DNA from: Takakia lepidozioides
Taxonomy: Eukaryota; Streptophyta; Takakiopsida; Takakiales; Takakiaceae
Direction: 5' to 3'
Assembly (NCBI GenBank): GCA_030704615.1
Contig: CM060732.1
Location: 19,838,001 to 19,902,000 of the forward strand
Length of the DNA stretch: 64,000 nt
Shown: positions 55,750-64,000 of the stretch, piece by piece
How the letters are laid out: every line of letters starts with the position of its first letter
Numbering within the stretch: the first letter of the stretch is position 1
Position numbers and translations under genes: made by a program
The notes under the pieces: model-generated
The model's database searches: none
Seen by the model: only the letters and a program-made list of their open reading frames with translations
What the model was told of the DNA's origin: nothing

Positions 55750-58700
55750 CGGGACGCGTCCTCTACCTCTAAGCCCACTGGACTTAAGGTTGCAGTTACG
55801 GAGGACAATTGGGAGCCTGATATTGGACCCATTGTCACCGGAGGAGAGAGACGACGTATACGGCGGTTCCTGAGGGCTTACAGGAATTGCTTTGCCTTCA
55901 GTTTGAAGGACTTGGGAGCACTGAAGGGTCAAGAGATCCGTATTGAGTTGGCCACTGACACGCCAATCTTTCGGAGACCCTATAGATACAGTGACATGGA
56001 GAGGTCTTTGATTCAGATGAGGACTCAAGATCTCTGGGAGGCAGGTTTGGTGGAGCTCTCTGGTGGAGAGTATGCTTCAGCCACAGTGATGCCAGCTAAG
56101 AAGGATGTCTATGGCAATTGGACGGAGAGACGTATGTGCGGTGATTACCGGCCTGTAAATCGTCAGACCAAGTCCGATAGGTATGCCATGCCAACACCAG
56201 AGGAGATCTTTGATGCCATTGGGCATTCCAAGGTCTTTAGCACGTTGGATTTACGATCCGGATATCACCAGTTGCCGATCAAGGAGGCGGATAAGCAAAA
56301 GACGGCATTCTGGGGGATCAATGAGCACGGGAAGGATTGCCTATACCAGTGGCGGTTCTTACCATTTGGGCTTAAAAACGCTCCCGCTGAGTTTCAAAGA
56401 GTCATGGACAGGATTCTAGCAGGGGTGGAGTTTGCTCGGTGCTACATAGATGACATCATCATCTTTAGTGCTACGGTGGAGGAGCATGAGAGACACCTTC
56501 AGGGGGTATTTGAGCGCTTGAGGACGCACGGATTGAAGTTACATCCGGGCAAGTGCAAGTTTTTCCACAACCAGATTGAGTATCTGGGTCACATGATATA
56601 TCCTGGAGGATTGGGGGTACAGCAGACTAAGGTAGAGTCCATTGCACAGGTTCCACGCCCCACGGATGTGAGCCGAGTTCGAGCTTTCATGGGGTTAGCA
56701 AACTATTACAGACGGTTTGTTAAGGGATTTAGTGCCATTGCAAAGGCTCTAACCAAGCTGACCAAGGTGGACCAGGAGTGGCAGTGGGAAGATGAGCAAG
56801 AACAAGCTTTTCAAGAGCTCAAGGCGAGGTTGACCTCGGCGCCCATCTTGAGACGACCTATCAGGGGGCGTCCTTTTCAGCTGCATACAGATTGGAGCAT
56901 GCTGGGGCTTGGAGCGGTGCTCACACAGGTGGATGATGAGGGAAGAGAGTTCGTAGTGGCTTATGCTAGCCGCTCGAACAATGCTGCAGAGTCTAAGTAT
57001 AGCTCATATGAGGGAGAATGCTTAGCTGCAGTGTGGGCCGTGGCACACTTCAGGTGCTATTTATACGGCAATCTCTTCACCCTTGTCACGGATCACCAAC
57101 CACTCAAGTGGTTGATGGAGTCAGACAAGCTTACGGGGAAGCTTGCACGGTGGGCACTCATCCTTCAAGAGTATGACTTTCAGGTGGTGCATCGACCGGG
57201 TTTGGTCAATCGAAATGCAGATGGGTTGAGTCGCAATCCATGCACGAGCCAGCAGGATGACACTGGAGCTCGGTGGCATGGTGAGACGGACGAGGAGATG
57301 GTGCCCGGATGGCATGCATCTGCATTTCTGTGTATCTTGGCAGCGGAAGGCCAGGTTGGACCTACAACAGGGATGACTGTAGATCAAGTGTCTGAGGACC
57401 CTGAGGCCAGCAATGAGCAGGGTGGCGCCAAAGATATACATGAGGATTCAGTTGTGTTGGACTACCTCCGCAGTGGAGACACGGCAGCCACTATGACTGC
57501 CAAGGAGAGGGATCGGATCCTACAACGAGCCAAGAGGTTCAGGTGGGAGGGGACACACCTGCTCCGAGTGTGGGAGGATGGTCGAGTGAGGATTGTGCCT
57601 CACCCAACACAGCGGGCACGGTTAGTGCGGCATGCCCATGAGGAGTTGGGGCATTTTGGGGTGCGACGCACTCATAGTCTACTGCAGGGGCAGTATTGGT
57701 GGCGTGGTATGCACACAGAGGTGCAACAATTTGTGGCTAGGTGCATGGTGTGTGACAGGGTGCGTGCTTCATTCAACGCCCCTACTCCACAATTGCACCC
57801 TCTTCCGATCATGGGATTGGGCTACAGGTGGAGTCTTGACTTCGCAGGGCCGTTGCCACTGACCATGCGCCACAACAAGTACGTGTTGGTGATGGTGGAG
57901 CACTTCTCCAAGTGGATTGAATTGGTTCCATTGCCTGATAAGGCTAGTGAGGGAGCTGCGTATGCATTCCTGGATTGTGTGCTTAGCCGATTCGGTGCTC
58001 CAGCTGAGGTACTCACGGACCAAGGGAGAGAGTTCTTGGGGGAGTTTCAGGCTTTGTGTGACAAGGCCTTGATAGACCACCGCACCACTTCTCGGGATCA
58101 TCCTGAAGCCGATGGCTTGGCAGAGAGAGTTGTTCAGACAGTAAAGAGGGGTTTGCGCAAGTATGGCTTGCAGAAGGGACACCTAGGAGATTGGGACCTT
58201 CAGTTACCCTGGTTAGCCATGGGCTACAGGTTCAGCAAGCAAGCATCACTTGCCTCCTTCTCACCATACTTTCTTCTCTTTGGCCGAGAGCCGGATTTGC
58301 CTACATCCATTCGCAGAGAAGCTGCTACAGTTCTTAACCTTGACGATCCGGACGTGTGGGCACGTGCATGTGAGCAGCGTGCAGAGTTGTTCAAGAGAGT
58401 CATGCCTATGGCTTTCGAGAACCTTGCCATTGCACAACACCGTGATACGTTGAGGTATGCTACCATACGTGGTGGGGGCTATCGTCCTGGGGTTCGGAGA
58501 TTCAACCCTGGTGACTATGTCTATCTGCAGCAGACTGCTCCTACGACCCTGGATGTGACTGCAGGACGTGTTATTTTGAGGGTTCGAGAGGTCTTGCCCT
58601 CAGGCGTCTTGGTCTTGGAGGGTCGGGATGGCATCACTTGGAAGGACCATGTGCGTAATTGTGCGCCATGTCACCTTCCGAATGTCGATGGCAGGATTGA

Positions 58701-58878
58701 CCCAAACCTGGCAGTGGTATCTGCAGGTTTGAGGTGCATGTTGTGTGGGTCTGCTAAAGGGGCAGCCACCATGCTGGTATGTGATCGGTGCTCTAGAGGT
58801 TGGCATATGGGATGCTTGACTCCACCTCTTGAGATGGTTCCGGATGGGGATTGGTTATGTCCACATTGCATTGGATAG
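55744..58878 (+). CDS. RT-RNase H-integrase polyprotein with C-terminal PHD finger
   Basis: 1044 codons in the same frame as gag-DNMT, no independent ATG needed. RT: MCGDYRPVNRQT, DLRSGYHQLPI, FLPFGLKNAPAEFQR and catalytic YIDD (56443-56454). RNase H: HTDWSMLGLGAVLTQ, YEGECLAAVWAV, TDHQPLKWL. Integrase: HHCC region (HEELGHFGVRRTH...CMVCDRV), catalytic D at 57838, D at 58018 and E at 58123, GDYVYLQQ in the C-terminal part. Instead of a chromodomain, the protein ends in a PHD finger with a full C4HC3 set (CMLC, CDRC, WHMGC, CPHC; 58735-58869). PHD fingers read histone H3 tails, so it may steer integration. All domains look intact, and 1/358 LTR divergence fits a recently active copy. Confidence 0.9.
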   Translation, partial: QPRDASSTSKPTGLKVAVTEDNWEPDIGPIVTGGERRRIRRFLRAYRNCFAFSLKDLGALKGQEIRIELATDTPIFRRPYRYSDMERSLIQMRTQDLWEAGLVELSGGEYASATVMPAKKDVYGNWTERRMCGDYRPVNRQTKSDRYAMPTPEEIFDAIGHSKVFSTLDLRSGYHQLPIKEADKQKTAFWGINEHGKDCLYQWRFLPFGLKNAPAEFQRVMDRILAGVEFARCYIDDIIIFSATVEEHERHLQGVFERLRTHGLKLHPGKCKFFHNQIEYLGHMIYPGGLGVQQTKVESIAQVPRPTDVSRVRAFMGLANYYRRFVKGFSAIAKALTKLTKVDQEWQWEDEQEQAFQELKARLTSAPILRRPIRGRPFQLHTDWSMLGLGAVLTQVDDEGREFVVAYASRSNNAAESKYSSYEGECLAAVWAVAHFRCYLYGNLFTLVTDHQPLKWLMESDKLTGKLARWALILQEYDFQVVHRPGLVNRNADGLSRNPCTSQQDDTGARWHGETDEEMVPGWHASAFLCILAAEGQVGPTTGMTVDQVSEDPEASNEQGGAKDIHEDSVVLDYLRSGDTAATMTAKERDRILQRAKRFRWEGTHLLRVWEDGRVRIVPHPTQRARLVRHAHEELGHFGVRRTHSLLQGQYWWRGMHTEVQQFVARCMVCDRVRASFNAPTPQLHPLPIMGLGYRWSLDFAGPLPLTMRHNKYVLVMVEHFSKWIELVPLPDKASEGAAYAFLDCVLSRFGAPAEVLTDQGREFLGEFQALCDKALIDHRTTSRDHPEADGLAERVVQTVKRGLRKYGLQKGHLGDWDLQLPWLAMGYRFSKQASLASFSPYFLLFGREPDLPTSIRREAATVLNLDDPDVWARACEQRAELFKRVMPMAFENLAIAQHRDTLRYATIRGGGYRPGVRRFNPGDYVYLQQTAPTTLDVTAGRVILRVREVLPSGVLVLEGRDGITWKDHVRNCAPCHLPNVDGRIDPNLAVVSAGLRCMLCGSAKGAATMLVCDRCSRGWHMGCLTPPLEMVPDGDWLCPHCIG

Positions 58879-59126
58879 TGGGAGTGGATACAACCATGGA
58901 GGCTAACAAGAAACGCAAGGCCCAGCTACTAGGAGACCTTGAACACACGAGATCTTGGCTCAAGTTCATAGATTGCAAGACGGCGACTAACGATGGGGCT
59001 ACTCTTGTACCCGGCCTCTTGGTTGATAGAGTTTGAGCACGATAAAGACAGTGATAGAGGACTTAGTACGGCTGTGGCTATTACATCTTGTAGCTATCTG
59101 GAGGTAGAGGGACCTATCCACCAGCT

Positions 59127-59136
59127 AGGGGGGCGA
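59127..59136 (+). promoter_or_regulatory. Candidate polypurine tract
   Basis: AGGGGGG at 59127-59133 lies right before the 86-bp LTR-derived segment at 59137. It is the only purine run near the 3' end that could prime plus-strand DNA. It does not abut the 358-bp LTR segment, which begins 88 bp later. Confidence 0.4.
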
Positions 59137-59668
59137 TTGTGCTAGACTACTTTATTGTGCATATATGTGTGGTGTGGTTTGGACAGCGATGTAGTTGTGT
59201 AGCGATATGTATGCGCACGACAGCTGTCAAGTTAAATAAGCACAGTGTGAAAACAGCTAGAATAAAACTAGTTATTTGTATTTAACACTTGGATTTAGGT
59301 CAAGTGTTAAATCAGGTGTCAAGTTTAGTTTTGACACCTGGTCTGTCTTATCTTCACGAGAGCGGCAGTCGCGCAGCTCATCTCTCTCGAGTTGAGCCTG
59401 CGCGACCGAGCTCCTGCATCGTTTAGGACTGAGTGTGCTCATGATGGGAGTGTAGGTTGTTGTGGGGTGGAGTCCCCATAGCTTGGGGTGCCCCTGGCTC
59501 GACTTCTGTTTTAAAGAGTGATAGCGATGGATTTCATATTTCTTGTGTTGGGAGTGTGTGTGTCCTTTTAGCTTTCTTATCATTGTGCTAGACTACTTTA
59601 TTGTGCATATATGTGTGGTGTGGTCTGGACAGCGATGTAGTTGTGTAGCGATATGTATGCGCACGACA
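59137..59668 (+). repeat. 3' LTR region: 86-bp, 358-bp and 86-bp segments
   Basis: 59137-59222 and 59583-59668 are 86-bp direct repeats from TTGTGCTAGACTAC to GCGCACGACA, with one difference. Between them lie GC and the 358-bp LTR segment 59225-59582. If the true LTR is the 358-bp part plus the trailing 86 bp, an extra LTR 3' end sits before it, joined through 2 nt (ACA, GC, TGT). That resembles an LTR-LTR junction. Confidence 0.7.
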
Positions 59669-59698
59669 CAGAAGTCAGACACAAAAAATCATGAATCG

Positions 59699-59722
59699 GT
59701 GATGATCGGTGTCGATCATAAC
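59699..59722. promoter_or_regulatory. 24-bp palindrome of copy-1 type in intron 6 of copy 2
   Basis: The left arm is GTGATGATCGG and the right arm is imperfect (TCGATCATAAC). This is the site equivalent to 30087 in copy 1, 27 bp from the retroelement end. It is the only GATCGG-type site I found in copy 2. Confidence 0.7.
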
Positions 59723-61032
59723 ACATTCTACTAGAGTGGAGCTGCAGAGAAAATTGAAACTCATGATCAAAGCACAAGCAGAAGGGAGACGGCATACCAG
59801 CTGACCAGGGAAACCCAAGGTAGAGGTTGTTCACACAATTCCATGTGCGCAAAACTTCAAACCCTGAAGACTTGAGGTATGATGCCAATGCCCGACGACT
59901 ATCATTGTCACATGACTGAAAAAGCAGAAGTGTCCCTGCATCAGAGAGGAAGTTGTTACAGAACCCAAACACCCAACTCCAGTAGTTGTCCTCGAATTTG
60001 TTCCAGCCTGGCGTCTTGCCCTTTGGAAGAACTTCTGGCACAGCCTGGCCATCCGGGATGTCGAGAATGACAATGTCGGCCGCATAAGTTTTCTGCACAC
60101 CGCACACGAAGGTGGGACCTGTGCTCACCTGCAACAGACATGTTTTTTATAAGAACGATGGCAAGATTGTTTTCAAAGAACGAGACTGAAATATTGCCAA
60201 CAAAACTTTCAGAGAAAAAGGAAAGAAACTGGAATTCTCACCAGATTGAGGAATGAGATTATATTGTCCCAGGTAGGGGATGGCACCCCAGTGTATCCTC
60301 TCTTTCGACTCTACATCATCGAAAGCCAACCCTCATTAACAATTTTCATCTCTCCTGCTGAATCAGAACGGGAAGGGTGTGGCTTGGCATCGAACACGCA
60401 CTGAAGAGTGCGGGTATATCTTCCAGCAGTAAAGTCCTGCCCACTCTCCATCTCCTTTTCATTCTCCTTCCCCTTGTCCTTTTCCTTCTCTTTGGACTTG
60501 TCTTTGTCCTTTGGCTTTGCTGGTGAGATGGCTATGACATCAACAGCCTTGTCTTTTGGTTTGCGGCCCGCCTTCTTTCCTTCTGCGGCGTTCCCTGAGC
60601 ATCAGGCTCCTTGGCAGCCAATGTTGCTATGTTTCGTTGAAACTCTTCGTCAGTCAAAGGCGCCAGCATCTCAGCGTTATTGTTCAAGTATTTCATATGT
60701 TGTTCTTGAAAGGTCGTGTGCTCAGGTGGGCAGTCAAGGTACCACCCACAGTCTCTGAAGTGAGAAGGACTCCAGTCCTTCAATATCCCTGCAGTATACA
60801 TGGTTGGATCGTTTGCAGGGTCCGACCACATATCAAGATAGTCGGGAATTCCGCTCAGGTGATTTCCTTCCATAAGCACATATTTCGTGTACCTGAAAAA
60901 AGGAGATAAATCCCAACCCACAAAAGCGCTCAGTGAGTAAGATGCAAGTAGAACAGAATGAAAAAAACATAGATTGAAATGGCTCTGAGAACTGCTCCAA
61001 GGACCTTTCAGGACCACACTATTGCTCCAGAT

Positions 61033-61757
61033 ATGAATGTCGTCAACGCCATTCAGAACATTCCATTCAATGATACTGTAAATACACCCTAATCCAGGTG
61101 AATGCAAATTATCGTTTAGGAATGACACAGACATAGAAGTGAATGTCGTCAACGACATTCACTAATGAAGCCAAATTATTACTTAAATGAAGCAAAATCA
61201 CAGGATGGAAATCAAAAAATCGAGTAAGGAACCCTCTCGGAAAACTCAATGCACATTCACAACGAACATATCACTGAGGACCTCACAACATCACTGTATG
61301 TGAATGGCGTCAACGCCATTCACAAACATACCAACAAGAAACCAATTACTTAGCTCCCAATCCATGTAAATTCAATTTGTCGCTGTTGAATAATACAGAC
61401 ACAGCAGTGAATGTCGTCAACGACATTCACTTTGGATTTCTCATAACAGAGCTTATCAAGCCTCCAGATTCCTCGAAAGAGGCAAAAACAATGCAGAACA
61501 ACTGAATGTCTGCATTGACATTCAGCAAAATGAAGTGAGGAACCCTCACTGTAACCTCTATGGACATTACAAAAATTTACATAACTCTGAGGACCTCTCA
61601 GCAACTCTGTATGTGAATGTCGTCAACGCCATTCAAGGACATTATCAATTCTAATCAGGGACAATATAATTGCACCCTTAGATCCTAACCAGGTGAATTC
61701 ATATACTCGCTTAAGAATGACTCAGACAAAGAAGTGAATGTCGTCAACGACATTCAA
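61033..61757. promoter_or_regulatory. Seven 24-bp palindromes in intron 4 of copy 2
   Basis: Sites start at 61033, 61139, 61300, 61407, 61502, 61613 and 61734. Arms are GTGAATGTCGT or GTGAATGGCGT with centre CA. The sites at 61139, 61300 and 61407 are perfect dyads; 61300 differs from the other two by a paired change in both arms. The site at 61502 has 9-bp arms (CTGAATGTC) and a 6-nt centre. Surrounding sequence repeats loosely (GAGGACCTC, AGGAATGACACAGAC), so the intron expanded by local duplication. Confidence 0.85.
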
Positions 61758-63629
61758 TCTGGATCTAAGATTGCAATCCATATGAAGCCACATTTTTTCC
61801 CAAAAAAAACAGTAGAGTTTCAAGTATGACATTGCACCTGTACACAACTCGCATCATGGCCCACTCTCCTCCAACCTGACTGTCAAAGTCGTTGGACCGT
61901 AAAATGTTACCATCTTTGGAGAACTCCCGGAAAAAACAGTATCTCCAGGTGAGACCTCTCCACTTCCTTATGTATGCCTCCAATGACATTTGGGGAGGGG
62001 AAACAATCGAAATGTTCAGGTCCTTCAAAGTCTGATCCAGAACAATGACGGCGCGTTTTTCGAGCTGCAAATAGTATATTTGTCAGAATTGCAAATAAGA
62101 TACTCATCACATACTTGAAGAGAAGAAAACAACATGTTTGAATACACACCTGACTCCAAAATGTAGCCTTGTGGAGCCAGTTATCAAACACCAAATCACT
62201 GATTCCTTCCACCTTTGTGCCAGGCTGTATGGTGCTCTTTGGGAACTGATTCAAGTCCTTTATTGTTTGATCTGAGTTCCATATCTCCAGCCACCTTATT
62301 TTTGTTTGTGGGTCGACCATCGATATGGCCAGCCTGTGCAATTTCTCCTGCTGCATCTCCGGATGCACATGCTTGTCATAGTGTGTTTTGATCTGCTGAA
62401 GGAACTCAGGACCAAGTCCAGGATCTACTATTCTAAGCTGCTTTCCGAAGGCGGACATCAATTTGGTTCTTCGCATTTCAAACTCCTTCTTTATTGCAGC
62501 TTCCACACCCTTTGATGTCCTTAGTTCTTCTGGTGTAGTGCGGTAATATTCGGATTTTCCCTTCTCAGCTACCTCTGCCAGTTCTTGCTGCATTGATTCA
62601 AGTAGTGATTAGCTCCGAAGGGACTACAAACATGTATTCAAAAAGTAAACAGAGTACAGACTCGGGCTTACCGCATACATGTACTCCAGAAACGCCTCTC
62701 GTGTCAAAGAATACCAAGTGCCTGCAGCTCTTCCTGTTTCGCACTTCTTGATGATATTGGGTGGTAGTACTGTCCGAAAATCATCCAGCTTCATCAGACC
62801 AATCCTCTGAATTCGAAATAGTGTGTGAACCAAGCTTGTTGTCACATGCGATTTCTCTGTCGATCTGCAAAAACATTGGAAACATTGCATTCCTTAACAC
62901 TGTTTTATGAGGATTAATAAGACACTACAGAGGGAATGAAATCTCCTGGATGACTTACTTGTTCACGTCGTGCATAGCTGTAAGAAGCCTAGCGATGTCG
63001 TTTCTAGGATCCAAAACCATTGCCTCCACAGCAACATGCTTGTCTTTATCTTTCGAATGGTGTTTCTGAATGTATCCCATCCATGCCAGCAATCGGTGGT
63101 TGCCGTCCCAGACGTAGAACATGTGGTTGCAGAATTGTTGGGTGTTCTTTCCCATCATGAGGCCCAGCTCGAACTCCTCATTGGCATCTTTCCAGCACTC
63201 ATCCCAGTTATCACTGATCTCTGGAGACACTAATGTGCTTTTCCCATTTATATCCGTCAGTGACACATAAAAAACTTGTGCACCAAGTCTATATCCATGC
63301 ACAAAATCACTCTCCAATTTTGTTATGTCATGGGAAAGAGGTGGACGCACAACAGGCATTGATATCATCCGGCACAGAGGTATGTCCAGACGCCCTCCAG
63401 ATACGAGCATGTCCCTTATAACCTCCTGAGAGTTTACCTTCTGGAATGACATGAGTTCTTTCACCTTGTCAAGGTAGTGCACTTCGGATTCATCTGCTTC
63501 ATCTGTATTCTCAGAGCTTTTTGCGGACTCGTCCCCATCTCAAGATCCTTTCCCCTCTGATCCTGTAGGCTTCGACCTCGCAGTTTTCTGCACGATGCCA
63601 TTCAGTTCTGACTGAGTGATTTGCAAATA

Positions 63630-63950
63630 GTGAATGGCGGTAACGACCATCACTCTGTCTCAAGGAAACTCACCATGAATGGTGTGAAAGAATTCAGCAC
63701 AATCTACACAAGAAAAGCTGAGACTGCCGTATTCAAAACAAAAGCGAGAGCGATTGCGAACGGCGTTAACGACAATCACAAAAGATAACGACCTGCCGGA
63801 TCGGTGTTGTGTAATGACATACATGTGCAACTGATTGGCGGCAACGACATTCAGTGTAGTTTAGGGCGGATAGTAAGTGCAGACTCTCTCTTCAAACACA
63901 TAGGTACATAAATCTCATGAGGAGAATCGAATGGCGTTAACGACGCTCGC
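63630..63950. promoter_or_regulatory. Four 24-bp palindromes upstream of copy 2
   Basis: Sites start at 63630, 63756, 63831 and 63927, less symmetrical than those in intron 4. The centre is TA or CA, inner TGGCGG/TGGCGT and ACGAC blocks are kept. They lie upstream of exon 1, as in copy 1. By analogy, a divergent transposase gene may start just beyond the window end. Confidence 0.75.
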
Positions 63951-64000
63951 AATTCAGTAGTTCCTGCTAAAGAAGGGAAGAGGAATGACTCCTTGAAAGG

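Larger units (their letters stand above)
47736..59668 (+). mobile_element. Young Ty3/gypsy element with DNMT and PHD domains
   Basis: An insertion of 11933 bp, starting TG and ending CA, flanked by CAGA at 47732-47735 and 59669-59672 as target-site duplication. It sits in intron 6 of ParB-methyltransferase copy 2, in the opposite orientation. Its 358-bp terminal repeats differ at one position (47990 versus 59479), so it is recent. The internal part has a 3.4-kb leader, an accessory 249-codon ORF, then gag-protease-DNMT and RT-RNase H-integrase-PHD in one frame, separated by one UAG. Both terminal repeats are irregular: the 5' one runs into an inverted LTR fragment, and the 3' one is sandwiched between 86-bp direct repeats. 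Confidence 0.85.
59669..63542 (-). pseudogene. ParB-methyltransferase copy 2, exons 1-6
   Basis: Exons on the minus strand: about 63539-62959, 62864-62672, 62587-62150, 62064-61838, 60892-60242, 60128-59798. All acceptors and donors are canonical. Exon 1 has CRMISMPVVRPPLSHDITK and the ParB/sulfiredoxin-like WDGNHRLLAWMG. Exons 2-4 are open where copy 1 has stops. Exon 5 has GIPDYLDMWSDPAND, WYLDCPPEHTTFQ and a Lys/Glu/Asp-rich linker with a 1-nt insertion near 60550. Exon 6 has VILDIPDGQAVPE in the place of the catalytic DPPY motif, NYWSWVFGFCNNFLSDAG and GTLLLFQSC. A TGA at 63540-63542 interrupts the acidic N-terminus. This is the better preserved copy and the best template for finding intact relatives. 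A nuclear DNA- or RNA-modifying or DNA-binding role is inferred from motifs only. Confidence 0.65.

Noticed and set aside
26124-63950. Palindromes as Dam-type GATC methylation sites
   Set aside because: Copy-1 arms contain GATC but copy-2 arms do not, so GATC is not the conserved feature. The shared part is GTGA and TCG.

Overview
This window looks like nuclear DNA of a streptophyte plant, most likely a seedless one (bryophyte, lycophyte or fern grade, or a close algal relative). It holds an intronless plant-type ABCG half-transporter, decayed DYW-class pentatricopeptide (PPR) repeat genes, Ty3/gypsy retrotransposons and several Mutator-like transposases with SWIM fingers. Introns have GT...AG borders. 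There are no operons, bacterial genes or rRNA genes, and I saw no tRNA gene. The species cannot be fixed from sequence alone. Only one ordinary host gene is clearly intact (ABCG, 34369-36423, minus). Nearly everything else is mobile or decayed.

Layout: 0-8.5 kb has a GGCGCC minisatellite, an old SWIM-finger relic and transposase copy A. 8.5-17.6 kb (minus) is a Ty3/gypsy element whose reverse transcriptase core is deleted, followed by a long coiled-coil ORF flanked by GGCTGTG minisatellites. 18-22.4 kb is a PPR pseudogene with tandem, nearly identical PLS triplets. 23-31.4 kb is a divergent pair: transposase copy B (minus) and a nine-exon gene (plus) combining a ParB/sulfiredoxin-like domain with a beta-class-like DNA methyltransferase domain. 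Seven 24-bp palindromes lie between them. 34-36.4 kb is the ABCG gene. 39-41.8 kb is a gag-only retroelement remnant. 42-43.5 kb is a dimeric minisatellite. 43.8-46.2 kb is transposase copy C. 46.7-63.5 kb (minus) is a second ParB-methyltransferase gene, split in its sixth intron by an 11.9-kb, very young Ty3/gypsy element (47736-59668).

That retroelement is one highlight. Its gag polyprotein carries zinc knuckles, an aspartic protease and then a complete DNMT3-like cytosine-5 methyltransferase domain. A single UAG in a CARYYA leaky-stop context separates it, in frame, from RT-RNase H-integrase, and the integrase ends in a PHD finger. One element therefore encodes a DNA-methylation writer and a candidate chromatin reader.

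The second highlight is the paired ParB-methyltransferase gene family. Each copy is studded with 24-bp dyads (11-bp arms, 2-nt centre) at matching places: upstream of exon 1, in intron 4 and in intron 6. In copy 1 the arms read GTGATGATCGG. In copy 2 most read GTGAATGTCGT or a close variant. Seven of the 11 arm positions are shared, and several sites show paired compensatory changes. This suggests a self-encoded DNA-binding or modification specificity that has diverged between copies. Both gene copies carry disabling mutations, so a functional version would have to be elsewhere in the genome.
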